Shown: positions 7,867 through 17,087 of the stretch, in pieces | Numbering within the stretch: position 1 is the stretch's first letter | How the letters are laid out: every line of letters starts with the position of its first letter | Assembly: GCF_021729155.1 (NCBI RefSeq) | Contig: NZ_JAJQYA010000005.1 | Coordinates: 62,001-126,000 of the forward strand | DNA from: Membranihabitans marinus | GTDB lineage: Bacteria; Bacteroidota; Bacteroidia; Chitinophagales; Saprospiraceae | Length of the DNA stretch: 64,000 nucleotides | Direction: 5' to 3' | Position numbers and translations under genes: made by a program | The notes under the pieces: model-generated | Told to the model about the DNA's origin: nothing | What the model saw: the letters and a program-made list of their open reading frames with translations, nothing else | The model's database searches: none

Positions 7867-10275
7867 TTATCCAAAATCATCATCTCCTCCTCCTCCTTCT
7901 CTTGGAAGGCCTTCATCTTTTCTAGATTTATTCTGATTGATGCGATAGTTAAAATTGAGGATGATTTGACGGACTCTTCGTCGACCCCATTCTTCATTGT
8001 AAAAGTTGTCCCCTTCAGAATAACCTGAATATTTTCTGCTATTGAGCAAGTCTGTAGCACTTAGGATCAAAGTACCATTACCTTTGAGCACATCTCTAGA
8101 TAGACCGGCATCTACAGAGTAAATGGCGTCTCTTCTTCCTTGAGTAGTTTCTCGAGGAGCACCATATCTAAAAGAAGCTTGCATATTGATGTTGGCAGGG
8201 AGTTTGAATTTAGAACTGGCCTGGGCTTGCATGGTCTGTGTGGAAAAATCGAAGACTTGATCTTCGTATTGGCCATCTGTATCGGCTTGATAGAAATTCA
8301 AATTGATGCTAGACTGCCACCACTTGGTAAAGTCGTAGTTAAAACTCATTTCTACCCCGTAGGCGTGTTGATTACCTAGATTAATGGGGATTTCATATTC
8401 AATTCCATCGGTATCTACTTCGCTTATCCTCGATATAACCCCAGTTCTATGTCGGTAGTAAATACTGGAAAGCAGAGATCCATTGGGAAAATATCTCAAG
8501 TAACCTGTTTCAAAGGAATTGGAATATTCTGGATCTAAGTCAGGATTACCTACACGACGCGATCTACTGTCACTAAAATTGGAAAAGGGCAACAACATTC
8601 TAAACCACGGTCTACTCAATCGGCGACTATAACTTACTTGAAATTGATTTTCTGGGTTTAATTCATAGGAAAAGTGAGCGGTAGGAAAGAAATTTAAATA
8701 CGAACGGTTATTTTCCAATTCTTCTTTAACCAATTCGGTGGTTATATCAGAATATTCAGCTCTCATACCGAGTTGGTAGGAGATTTTACTGAATTTATTG
8801 CCATAGATGGCATAGGCGGCGTGAATGTTTTCTAAATAGATTAGATTGTCGTCGAAATCTTCTAATGCCGTCCATTCATTGTCTATTAATTCTTCTACGA
8901 GGTAGTCGTTATTGACATCTCGTATGTTGGATTTCAATCCTGCTTCAAACATACCGTCCTCCCCAATAGGATCAACATAATCTACCTGAAAAAGAAAGTT
9001 CTCTTCTCCTTCTCTGTTTCTAGAATTTTGAAGGCTGGGTGATGCGCTGGATTGTAAATCGAATTCTGAAATGTCAGAAAGTTCAAGGTCTTCGTTTTTT
9101 AACCATTTAAAATCAGCTGTGAATTTTCGATCTTTTTTGTCAAATGTTTTGACGTAACTGATCGATGTTTCAATATCTTCTCCGTCCTCATTTTCCATGT
9201 CGATACGTCTACTAGATTTTATAAATTCATGATTGCTGTCGTAATCGGTATAGTTTATTTCTGAACGATTTTTTCCGTCGGCAAATCGGTAAATTCCCGA
9301 TACAGTAATGGTGTTGTAATCATTGAGAAAGAAGTCGGCACCAAATTGGTGTTTATTAGATAATCCACCTCTAGATCTCTCCGATTCACTTTCGTATATC
9401 TCCAATCCATTTGCTCCATAATATTCTTGGTATTCGCCTCCTTCTCCTGGTGATTTTTGGTAGTAAATCCCGCTATTTAAAAAGAAGTTGATCCAGTTTC
9501 GGCGTAGGTTGAAATTGATTCCCAAGCCGTAGTCTTGAGGATGGCCTATCCTAGAATTTATAGATCCGTTGAAGCCCTTTTGGCTTTCTTTTTTCATGAC
9601 GATATTGATAATCCCAACTTCCCCTTCTGCATCGTATCGGGCCGATGGATTGGTGATGATTTCTACTTTTTCAACCATAGAGCTCTGCAATTGTCTCAAC
9701 GCATCAGCTACATTGTTGCCCAATAAACCGGAAGGTTTGCCATCGATAAGTATTCGTACATTCTGACTACCTCTCAATTCAACATTTCCTTCTATGTCGA
9801 GTGATACCGATGGGATATTGTCTAGCAATTCCGAGACATTGGTAGATGAATTGGCCAAATCTGAGCCGACATTGACTACGCGTTTGTCGAGTTTAAATTC
9901 CATTTGGCTCTTCTGGGCGGTGATTTCAATTTCTTGTAATACCAAATCTCCCGTCTCCATTTTAAGTTGACCTAGGGATACATTTTTTTCGGTTAAGTCA
10001 AAAACTGGAGTAGTGTAATCGCTGAAGGACAAATATTGAATTTTAATAAAATACTTGCCTTTGGGTAGTTCGGTCTCGAATAATCCATTCTCATCAGTGG
10101 TCAAGCCCTTGATCATGACGGAATCATTTTCATAAACCATTAATGCGGCAAAGGGCAAGGGTTCTGAGTCTGGATCAAGCACGGCTCCATCGACTACTAG
10201 AGTTTCTAATTGATTTTGACTATAGCTAATCGAAAGAAAGCACAACAGGGAAAACAAAATTAAAGTCTTTTTCAT
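7867..10275 (-). CDS. TonB-dependent receptor, outer-membrane beta-barrel family
   Basis: The 802-residue protein has a signal peptide (MKKTLILFSLLCFLSISYSQ), a carboxypeptidase-regulatory-like domain (about 25-110: VDGAVLDPDSEPLPFAALM), a plug domain (about 130-230: VSELLDNIPSVSLDIEGNV and NPSARYDAEGEVGIINI) and a large C-terminal barrel. It matches the outer-membrane protein beta-barrel family (PF14905 type) rather than SusC: it lacks a SusD partner, and barrel motifs such as YSRRLSRPWFRMLLPFSNF are typical. Such proteins import metal chelates or peptides. The tail ends in a short Gly/Asp-rich stretch. The DtxR-type regulator gene is divergent with about 200 bases between, so metal control is possible. 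Confidence 0.92.
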   Translation of the reverse strand: MKKTLILFSLLCFLSISYSQNQLETLVVDGAVLDPDSEPLPFAALMVYENDSVMIKGLTTDENGLFETELPKGKYFIKIQYLSFSDYTTPVFDLTEKNVSLGQLKMETGDLVLQEIEITAQKSQMEFKLDKRVVNVGSDLANSSTNVSELLDNIPSVSLDIEGNVELRGSQNVRILIDGKPSGLLGNNVADALRQLQSSMVEKVEIITNPSARYDAEGEVGIINIVMKKESQKGFNGSINSRIGHPQDYGLGINFNLRRNWINFFLNSGIYYQKSPGEGGEYQEYYGANGLEIYESESERSRGGLSNKHQFGADFFLNDYNTITVSGIYRFADGKNRSEINYTDYDSNHEFIKSSRRIDMENEDGEDIETSISYVKTFDKKDRKFTADFKWLKNEDLELSDISEFDLQSSASPSLQNSRNREGEENFLFQVDYVDPIGEDGMFEAGLKSNIRDVNNDYLVEELIDNEWTALEDFDDNLIYLENIHAAYAIYGNKFSKISYQLGMRAEYSDITTELVKEELENNRSYLNFFPTAHFSYELNPENQFQVSYSRRLSRPWFRMLLPFSNFSDSRSRRVGNPDLDPEYSNSFETGYLRYFPNGSLLSSIYYRHRTGVISRISEVDTDGIEYEIPINLGNQHAYGVEMSFNYDFTKWWQSSINLNFYQADTDGQYEDQVFDFSTQTMQAQASSKFKLPANINMQASFRYGAPRETTQGRRDAIYSVDAGLSRDVLKGNGTLILSATDLLNSRKYSGYSEGDNFYNEEWGRRRVRQIILNFNYRINQNKSRKDEGLPREGGGGDDDFG

Positions 10276-10478
10276 TTAATAAAGTATTGTCTCTAAGTTT
10301 TAATATTATAGTTTGGCGCGTGTTCGAATAAGGTGTGAAAATAAGCAAATCAAGCTTAATCTATGACCTCGACAAAGAACCAGTCGATTTTAGATGCATA
10401 AAAATGGGAATAGTTTAATCCAACTGGCCTACAATTTTAAATTTTTATATAATTTCATCTTTCTAATATAAAGGTACA

Positions 10479-11147
10479 ATGGAAAAAAAGATTACAAAAA
10501 AAGAGGAGGATTATTTGAAAGGATTGATGTACCTGTTGTGGCAAAACCCAGATTCAAAAATTGGAACCAATCAATTGGCTGATAGTGTGGGGGTTACACC
10601 AGCAACCGCCAATAGCATGCTGAAGAAGTTAAAAGAAAAGAATTGGGTGAATTATCAAAAATATGGAAGTTTAAGTCTAACTTCTGAAGGTAAAAAAATA
10701 GCAATTTATTTAATACGCAAACACAGACTTTGGGAAACTTTTCTCTATGAAAAGTTGGATTTTAAATGGGATGAGGTTCATGAAGTGGCTGAACAATTGG
10801 AACATATTCACTCCGATAAATTGATTGTGAAGCTAGATCAATATTTGGGACAGCCTACTGTAGATCCCCACGGTGATCCCATTCCCGATAAAGAAGGCAA
10901 TGTGCCTATGATTAAAAAGACAACCTTGGCCAAAATGGAGGAAGGTAAACTGTGTAAAATTATATCGGTGTTGGATAATTCGGCAGCATTCTTACAATAT
11001 GTAAGTGAGTTGGGAATGAATTTGAAAACACGGATAAAAATAATTAGCAAGCAAGATTTTGACAATTCTATGGAGATAGAAGTGAACTCTAAGGTGCATC
11101 GAGTCTCTGAAAAATTTACTCAAAATGTCTTTGTGGTAGAAGTGTAA
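10479..11147 (+). CDS. DtxR/MntR-family metal-dependent transcriptional repressor
   Basis: This 222-residue protein has an N-terminal winged helix (about 8-70: TNQLADSVGVTPATANSMLKK), the DtxR metal-binding and dimerisation domain (about 70-140: EVHEVAEQLEHIHSD, with DPHGDPIPD) and a C-terminal SH3/FeoA-like domain (about 150-220). Family members bind Fe or Mn and repress metal-uptake genes. The divergently placed TonB-dependent receptor and the downstream receptor at 12546 are plausible targets, but no DtxR box was identified. The ATG at 10479 is the family start. Confidence 0.93.
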   Translation: MEKKITKKEEDYLKGLMYLLWQNPDSKIGTNQLADSVGVTPATANSMLKKLKEKNWVNYQKYGSLSLTSEGKKIAIYLIRKHRLWETFLYEKLDFKWDEVHEVAEQLEHIHSDKLIVKLDQYLGQPTVDPHGDPIPDKEGNVPMIKKTTLAKMEEGKLCKIISVLDNSAAFLQYVSELGMNLKTRIKIISKQDFDNSMEIEVNSKVHRVSEKFTQNVFVVEV

Positions 11148-11185
11148 AGCTCGTATTCTGCGATAGTTTGACTGCTGTTGTCGAG

Positions 11186-11944
11186 TTAAAAACTAAATTT
11201 TAAACCGAATACCATCTGAAAAGTAAACTTTGGTGCATCGAGAACAGGGAAGCGATCGTAGCTATATCTAAGTGTGGAGATTAAACTGAGAATTTCTGTC
11301 ATATAAAATTCAAATTTCTCTTCGTTGTGAATCCTAAAGTTTTTCCATAGGTGTAAACTCGGTTGGTAATATGTGGTACTTCGAAAGGAAAAAACATCGG
11401 ATTGGCCAATGGTAAAGGATAAATAATTACTCAGCCTCGTATGGTATACCCAATCATCTATTTCGTCGTCTTGATCCTCCCACTCGGCCATAAGGAGACT
11501 GCCAAAGTAAATTTTTGACGTTTCATTTTCTAACAATTTAATTCTCGGTCCTATGCCCGACAGTATTCGATTGTTGATGAGCTGGATCTTGTTGTATTGA
11601 TATTGTAGAAAGGATTCTAATCGCCACCTCTGATTGAACTTGTAATTATACCGCAAATGTAGATATAGAAGATTTTGGAGGTCGGTTTGGTCCGTTTTTA
11701 ACATGGTCCAATCCGTGAGGAAGTAATAGATTTTTTTATCAGTTTTCCATTGAATGTCGGTGGCCGTCTTAATATTCCAAACCGCATTGGTATTGTTAAA
11801 ATACGATCCCATTACACTAGCTCCTCCAGCGAGTCCTGTAGTATCAGTTGTTTTTCGGGCATTTTCAACGTTGATGATTTGACCTTGTAGATTGTCTAGC
11901 TTACAACTGATCAAAAGAATGGCAGTGATGTATAATGGTTTCAT
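11186..11944 (-). CDS. DUF481-like outer-membrane protein
   Basis: The 252-residue product begins with a signal peptide ending near LQGQ and is rich in alternating amphipathic beta strands, ending in a beta-barrel-type phenylalanine (VFGLKFSF). The pattern NLLYLHLRYNYKFNQRWRLESFLQYQ and GIGPRIKLL resembles the DUF481 salt-induced outer-membrane family. Its role is unknown. It is convergent with the DtxR-type gene with only 38 bases between the stops. Confidence 0.75.
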   Translation of the reverse strand: MKPLYITAILLISCKLDNLQGQIINVENARKTTDTTGLAGGASVMGSYFNNTNAVWNIKTATDIQWKTDKKIYYFLTDWTMLKTDQTDLQNLLYLHLRYNYKFNQRWRLESFLQYQYNKIQLINNRILSGIGPRIKLLENETSKIYFGSLLMAEWEDQDDEIDDWVYHTRLSNYLSFTIGQSDVFSFRSTTYYQPSLHLWKNFRIHNEEKFEFYMTEILSLISTLRYSYDRFPVLDAPKFTFQMVFGLKFSF

Positions 11945-12545
11945 TATAGTCGTTTGTTGTATCGTGAATTCATGTTCAGCATCTGTAAGAATAGCTGAAT
12001 GTAGTTATATTTTTAGTGAAAATACATTATGTTATGGAATTAATTACATTAAAGTGTAAATTAATTTACATAAATGAATAATTAAATCAATAGAGTTGAA
12101 TAAGTATTTCTGATAATTAAAAGTATGTTCCTTGTTTTACTGCGGTATCTTATTGAAGTGGATATTTTAAGGGAGAGGATTGATGAAATGTGTATTGGTC
12201 TAAATATCATATTTTTATACCCCTGTATTTATGTATTTAGTATTAATTAAATTGATATCCATGGCTGTAATTTTAAGCGGTTAGTTGTTACAATACTGGT
12301 AGTGATAGCGCAATATAGAGGTTGTAAGTGGCCGATTATTTCTGTTTAAATATGATTAATTGTTAATAAATACAAAAGGTTGTAGTTTGTTATGCTAATT
12401 ATATGTTGCTATTTTCAATATAAATTTACTATATTACATATAATCTAACTATTAACTCGCTAATTAGGTCTTTTTTGATGGGGCTAATTAGTTTTTCTGA
12501 GGTCTTGTTATAGATCAAATTTATTTAACTTAAAAAAGATAGGAT
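11945..12545. other. long AT-rich intergenic region upstream of a TonB-dependent receptor gene
   Basis: No gene is visible in these 600 bases. They contain the perfect palindrome TGTAAATTAATTTACA (12055-12070), preceded by TTACATTAAAGTGTAA, and two copies of GCTAATTAG around 12460 and 12485 that could pair as a leader hairpin, followed by a T-run. The region probably carries the promoter, and perhaps an attenuator, of the receptor gene at 12546. Confidence 0.5.
12055..12070. promoter_or_regulatory. perfect 16-bp palindrome, candidate operator
   Basis: TGTAAATTAATTTACA is fully symmetric and shares the half-site TGTAAA with the tandem palindromes at 3940-3978. It lies about 475 bases upstream of the receptor gene and about 110 bases upstream of the divergent DUF481-like gene. 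Confidence 0.4.
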
Positions 12546-15428
12546 ATGAAAAAATGGATACTTTTAATTAGTATGATTACGATGATTACCTATGCACAAG
12601 CCCAGGTGACCGTATCTGGAAGTGTCAGTTCTGTAGAAGATGGCCCATTGATTGGAGCCACGGTTCAGTTAAAAGGTACATCGAAGGGAAGTACTACAGA
12701 CTTTGATGGTAAATTTTCCATCGAGGTGGAAAGCTTGCAAGGAGTTCTCGTCTTTAGTTATATCGGCTATCAAATGCAAGAAGTGGCTATTGATGGAAAT
12801 GCGAATATAGATGTGGTCATGGTTCAAGGTCAAACCCTGGATCAGATAGTAGTCCTCGGTACTAGAGCACCTGCTCGAACCAATACTGAGTCTCCAGTCC
12901 CAGTAGATATTTTAAATGTAGCAGATCTTTCCTTATCTGCACCTCAATCTGAACTCAATCAATTGTTACACTATTCCGCGCCTTCATTCAATTCCAATAC
13001 TCAAACCATTTCCGATGGAACAGATCATGTAGACCCAGCTTCCCTGCGAGGATTGGGGCCGGATCAGGTATTGGTTTTGCTCAACGGAAAAAGGAGACAT
13101 ACCTCATCGCTGATCAATGTCAACGGAACCTTTGGACGAGGGAACGTAGGCACCGATTTGAATGCCATTCCCTCTGATGCCCTCAGTACCATAGAGGTGC
13201 TGCGAGATGGAGCAGCTGCTCAATATGGGTCGGATGCCATCGCAGGAGTGATCAATTTAAATCTAAAGCGCACAGTTAATAAATTGGCAGTTCGGGTGAA
13301 TACCGGAGCTAATTTTACCAGTGAATCTAGTCCTGCAAAGGACATAGATGGAGAAACATTTGGGATTGGGATCAACTATGGTGTACCACTGACAAAGGAT
13401 GGAGGATTTATAAATTTTACCGGAAGTTTTGATCAAAGAGGATGGACGAATAGAATGCAAGAATTTGAGGGGAATATATTAAATGCTTACAATGCTATCG
13501 AATGGCAAGCATACAACGATGGATATGATTTGACCCAATTGCCCAATGATATATCTGCTATTCAGCAGTTTGGAAGTCAGGTCAGTCATTTTAGTACCGT
13601 TCTTAAAAATGGAATTAGTTCTGCAACCTCTATTGGCGATTTACAATCACTGTTGAGTGCAGATGTGACGGACGCAGAATTGGCAACTAGAGGCCAGGTA
13701 CGCAGTGATTACAATATGAGAGTCGGTCAGTCGGCTTTGAGAGGAGGAAAGTTCTTTGCCAATTTGGAATTGCCGGTAGGTGACGATTTTGCCTTTTATT
13801 CCTTTGGAGGGATCGGATATAGAAGAGGAGAGTCTGGCTGTTTTTTTAGGCTACCCAATAATGTCAATGTTTACACTCCATCTTTTGTCAATGGATATTT
13901 GCCATTGATCAATTCCAATATCATTGATAAATCCATATCCACAGGAATTCGAGGAGTTACTGGAGGGTGGAATGTTGATATCTCTAATACTTATGGAGCC
14001 AATACTTTTGAGTACGAGATAACCAATACCCACAACGCAACTTTGGAATCGGGTTCTCCATCTGAATTTAATGCTGGAGGTCATACCTTTAGCCAAAATA
14101 CCGCCAATATAGATTTGTCCCGATACTTGGAGTTAGAAAGTATGAAGGGTATCAATATTGCCATAGGTGCGGAGTATCGATGGGAAAATTACCTGTTAAA
14201 TTCTGGTACTGAATTGTCTTGGGGCAATTACGATGTCAATGGAAATTTAGTGAATCCTACTACTGACAATTCATTATTGGTTACTAATTTTTTTGGATCC
14301 ACTAGATCTGCGGGATGTCAATGCTTTGCCGGCTTTTTGCCCGACAATTTTATTGATGCCAACCGTTCTTCTGTTGCGGGATATGTAGATGTTGAATTGG
14401 ATGTGTCAGATGCGTTCTTGATTACTGGTGCTATCCGGACAGAGGATTATAGTGATTTTGGTTCGACCTTCAACTACAAGGTGGCCTCACGATTGAAGGC
14501 ATCTGATAATATAAGTATTCGCGGTGCAATATCAACTGGTTTTAGAGCTCCATCCCTTCACCAAATCTATTTTAGTAGAACTTCTACTATTTTCGAACAA
14601 GTAGGAGGTGTGAATACTGCACAGGAAGTCGGGACTTTTGCCAATACTTCGCGGGCTGCTAAGCTTTTGGGAATTCCCGAATTGAAAGAAGAAACTTCTC
14701 AGAATTTTAGTTTGGGCTTTACCGCTAAGGCACCAGATCTTGGATTGAAATTTACCGTAGATGGTTATCTCATCAATATTGATGATCGGGTAGTATACAC
14801 CGGTCAGTTTTCGGCAGGTGATGATGAAGAACTGCGTTCTATATTTGCTCAAGCAGGGGCGGATAGAGCAGCATTCTTTACCAATGCTATCGATACCAAA
14901 ACTACTGGATTGGATGTAGTAGTATCTCATAAAGTGTACTTTCCGTCAGGTGTTTCACTGTCCAATGACTTGGCTGCCACTTTTAGTAAAACTACCCAAG
15001 AGGGAGATATTAAGGCTTCCGAATTGTTAAGAGAAAAGGGCTTAGTATCTACTTATTTTGATGAAGCGAGTCGGATATACCTAGAGGAAGCAGTGCCTAG
15101 AGTGAAACTTTCATTGAACAATGGTCTATCTGTGGATAAATGGCATTTCTATTTGAGAAACACCTTCTTTGGTGAGACAACCGAAGCGACGAATGAGGAA
15201 AATCCTCAAGTGTATTCAGGGAAAGTGGTCACAGACCTCAGTATTGGTTATGCCATAGCAGCAAATGTAAATTTGACCGTAGGGGCTAATAACTTACTCG
15301 ATGTATACCCAGATAAGTCTCGAGATGAATATTTGTCAGATGGTCGATTTATTTATTCAAGAAGATCTCCTCAATTTGGAACCAATGGTCGGTTTGCCTT
15401 TGCGAGATTGTCTTTTACCATAGATTGA
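12546..15428 (+). CDS. TonB-dependent outer-membrane receptor
   Basis: This 960-residue protein has a signal peptide (MKKWILLISMITMITYAQAQ), a carboxypeptidase-like domain (about 22-95: VSGSVSSVEDGPLIGATVQL), a plug (about 105-240: SLRGLGPDQVLVLLNGKRRH, then LRDGAAAQYGSDAIAGVINL) and a large barrel with the TonB-box-proximal signatures GFRAPSLHQIYFS and GANNLLDVYPDK. It has no SusD partner and resembles siderophore or vitamin receptors more than SusC. Two CFxR/CQCF cysteine pairs in barrel loops (around 430 and 590) are unusual and may form surface disulfides. Length is normal. Confidence 0.93.
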   Translation: MKKWILLISMITMITYAQAQVTVSGSVSSVEDGPLIGATVQLKGTSKGSTTDFDGKFSIEVESLQGVLVFSYIGYQMQEVAIDGNANIDVVMVQGQTLDQIVVLGTRAPARTNTESPVPVDILNVADLSLSAPQSELNQLLHYSAPSFNSNTQTISDGTDHVDPASLRGLGPDQVLVLLNGKRRHTSSLINVNGTFGRGNVGTDLNAIPSDALSTIEVLRDGAAAQYGSDAIAGVINLNLKRTVNKLAVRVNTGANFTSESSPAKDIDGETFGIGINYGVPLTKDGGFINFTGSFDQRGWTNRMQEFEGNILNAYNAIEWQAYNDGYDLTQLPNDISAIQQFGSQVSHFSTVLKNGISSATSIGDLQSLLSADVTDAELATRGQVRSDYNMRVGQSALRGGKFFANLELPVGDDFAFYSFGGIGYRRGESGCFFRLPNNVNVYTPSFVNGYLPLINSNIIDKSISTGIRGVTGGWNVDISNTYGANTFEYEITNTHNATLESGSPSEFNAGGHTFSQNTANIDLSRYLELESMKGINIAIGAEYRWENYLLNSGTELSWGNYDVNGNLVNPTTDNSLLVTNFFGSTRSAGCQCFAGFLPDNFIDANRSSVAGYVDVELDVSDAFLITGAIRTEDYSDFGSTFNYKVASRLKASDNISIRGAISTGFRAPSLHQIYFSRTSTIFEQVGGVNTAQEVGTFANTSRAAKLLGIPELKEETSQNFSLGFTAKAPDLGLKFTVDGYLINIDDRVVYTGQFSAGDDEELRSIFAQAGADRAAFFTNAIDTKTTGLDVVVSHKVYFPSGVSLSNDLAATFSKTTQEGDIKASELLREKGLVSTYFDEASRIYLEEAVPRVKLSLNNGLSVDKWHFYLRNTFFGETTEATNEENPQVYSGKVVTDLSIGYAIAANVNLTVGANNLLDVYPDKSRDEYLSDGRFIYSRRSPQFGTNGRFAFARLSFTID

Positions 15429-15441
15429 AACAATATCTATT

Positions 15442-15605
15442 TATACGAATTACATTTATAATTAACGGAAATCTTTCGATTTATTTGAAGTTTTACATCG
15501 TTTAAAATACTCGCCGTAGCTACGGCTATGTCTGTGTTTTTAGCCTCGTCTAACTCCAAATATTTTCGAAATCTTTTCCGTCATCATAAAATGTAAATCG
15601 TATTA
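15442..15605 (-). repeat. interspersed structured repeat, copy B (164 bp, short form)
   Basis: The element shares both ends with the copies at 4009-4283 and 41957-42318: TACGAATTACATTTATAATT on the left and, on the right, AGCCTCGTCTAAC followed by a terminus ending CGTATTA. The two ends are inverted repeats of each other. The interior is reduced and contains the perfect palindrome GCCGTAGCTACGGC instead of the hairpin modules seen in A and C. It lies 14 bases after the stop codon of the TonB-dependent receptor. Confidence 0.8.
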
Positions 15606-15673
15606 TTGGATATAAAAAGATATAAGAAATATATGAAATAGAGAAGTGAGTTTTTGTTCGCTATATATTGATA

Positions 15674-15712
15674 CATAAAGGGCTGTGACCGTAAAAGGCG
15701 CAGTCCTTTATG
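15674..15712. terminator. strong 14-bp hairpin downstream of the receptor gene
   Basis: CATAAAGGGCTGTG and CGCAGTCCTTTATG pair over 14 positions (with G-U pairs) around an 11-base loop. No strong T-tract follows, so this may be a terminator or an mRNA 3'-end stabilising structure. Confidence 0.5.
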
Positions 15713-15804
15713 ATTTACATCTCAGTATTACTATTATACCAATATTTGTTTTTATGGAAAGATTCAAAGATGTTTTCATTTTGTTATAGATAGAACAAAA
15801 GTAA

Positions 15805-15822
15805 TACCAAATGCCTTTGGTA
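15805..15822. repeat. miniature palindrome resembling a collapsed repeat end
   Basis: TACCAAATGCCTTTGGTA is an 18-bp inverted repeat preceded by AA. Its left half equals the outer end of repeat copy A (AATACCAAATGC). It looks like two element ends joined with no interior, but it is short enough to be chance. Confidence 0.3.
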
Positions 15823-15867
15823 GAAGTCAATTGATAGAATTAGAAAGTGTAAAACCATCCATAAGTA

Positions 15868-15891
15868 AAGGGAAGCTCATTGGCCTCCCTT
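15868..15891. terminator. hairpin with T-tract between convergent genes
   Basis: AAGGGAAGCTCATTGGCCTCCCTT forms an imperfect stem followed on the plus strand by CTATTTTTTT. It sits just outside the stop codon of the convergent metallophosphoesterase gene. Confidence 0.55.
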
Positions 15892-15899
15892 CTATTTTT

Positions 15900-16925
15900 T
15901 TAATCCATCTTGGGAGAAACATTTTCAATTTTTATTTCTCCTCCATCGATGGGTAGGGTAATGAGTTTGCCGCCTGGAGGCCATGCATATTTGGTGGATA
16001 CTCCACTAATGAATCCATAGCCCAAAATAATACCTCCTTTGTATTTTCCCCAATAGTTGTTGTAATGGTCATGGCCACAAAAGGTGGCTTCAATATTGCC
16101 GACCTCTAAAAAAGTATCATATACCCGACCATCATCCTCTTCATAGTATACTTTTTCGTCGGCTATCCCTTGGTAGGAATAAGTTTTGTCATCTTGAAGG
16201 TATTGGTATTGAATCAGTGGTATATGAAATATAGAAATGGCTCTAGTGGATTCTTTATATTTTTTAAAGGATTGAGAGGATCGCTCTTTATACCAGTCGA
16301 GCTGATCGTCTTTTATTGATTTGTAGCCTTTTTCGGAACCAGAGTCAAATCCAAATATTTGCCAAGCTGGTTTGGGTTCATTTTTAAAATTGATATTTAC
16401 TAGGTAGTCGTATTTTTCTTTCCATTCGTTATCCACACTGTGTTTGCCGAGAATTGCCCATTTGGATTCGGCCATTACTTCGGCAATAGCTGCTCTGCCA
16501 AAGCCACCTTGAGGGTCATGATTGCCAAATACATAGAGCCAAGGACGTTCTAGGTGATCGAAAAACTGAACGGCATGGGCTACCAGTAAAGCACCAAAGG
16601 GTTTTTCTCCAGTAAACAAGTCACCAGTGACAGCTATCATATCGACATCGTAGGTATCTACTAACTTTTTTATTCTGCGAAATGTCTCCATATCGCGTTT
16701 CCATTTTCCCTCCTCTGTACTGCCAAGGTGCATATCGGTTACCTGTAATATTACTATGGGAGATGAGGTCCGATCCAATTGGATGGTAAATAAATCCTCA
16801 TCTTCTTGTGATATCTTAGGTTGAGCACTAATGGTAGCCATGGTGTATAAATACATTATAATAAGGAAAGTGAGTCCTCGAGAAATAGTCTTGTAGCGCT
16901 GGTAGTAAAAGGAGAGTGGTTTCAT
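15900..16925 (-). CDS. secreted metallophosphoesterase
   Basis: The 341-residue product carries all calcineurin-like metallophosphatase motifs: VTDMHLG (residues about 63-69), TGDLFTGE, GNHDPQG, a histidine in FHIPLIQ and GHDHYNNYW. The N-terminus has a hydrophobic segment ending in ISAQ, consistent with export to the periplasm or surface. It resembles purple-acid-phosphatase-like proteins annotated in fungi and Bacteroidota (SIA1/DCR2 type). The natural substrate is unknown. The gene is monocistronic. Confidence 0.9.
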   Translation of the reverse strand: MKPLSFYYQRYKTISRGLTFLIIMYLYTMATISAQPKISQEDEDLFTIQLDRTSSPIVILQVTDMHLGSTEEGKWKRDMETFRRIKKLVDTYDVDMIAVTGDLFTGEKPFGALLVAHAVQFFDHLERPWLYVFGNHDPQGGFGRAAIAEVMAESKWAILGKHSVDNEWKEKYDYLVNINFKNEPKPAWQIFGFDSGSEKGYKSIKDDQLDWYKERSSQSFKKYKESTRAISIFHIPLIQYQYLQDDKTYSYQGIADEKVYYEEDDGRVYDTFLEVGNIEATFCGHDHYNNYWGKYKGGIILGYGFISGVSTKYAWPPGGKLITLPIDGGEIKIENVSPKMD

Positions 16926-17087
16926 AAAATAAGATCGAAATGATATGGATTAAAAATCGCAAATGTAATTTTTATTATGGGGAATTATAATTCTTATAGA
17001 TTGAATAAAGGTTAAGTCGTAAAGCAATCTTTTACCTCTGTTTACATTCAATGATTATCCCCATGGTCTATGAGTCATTATGACAGA

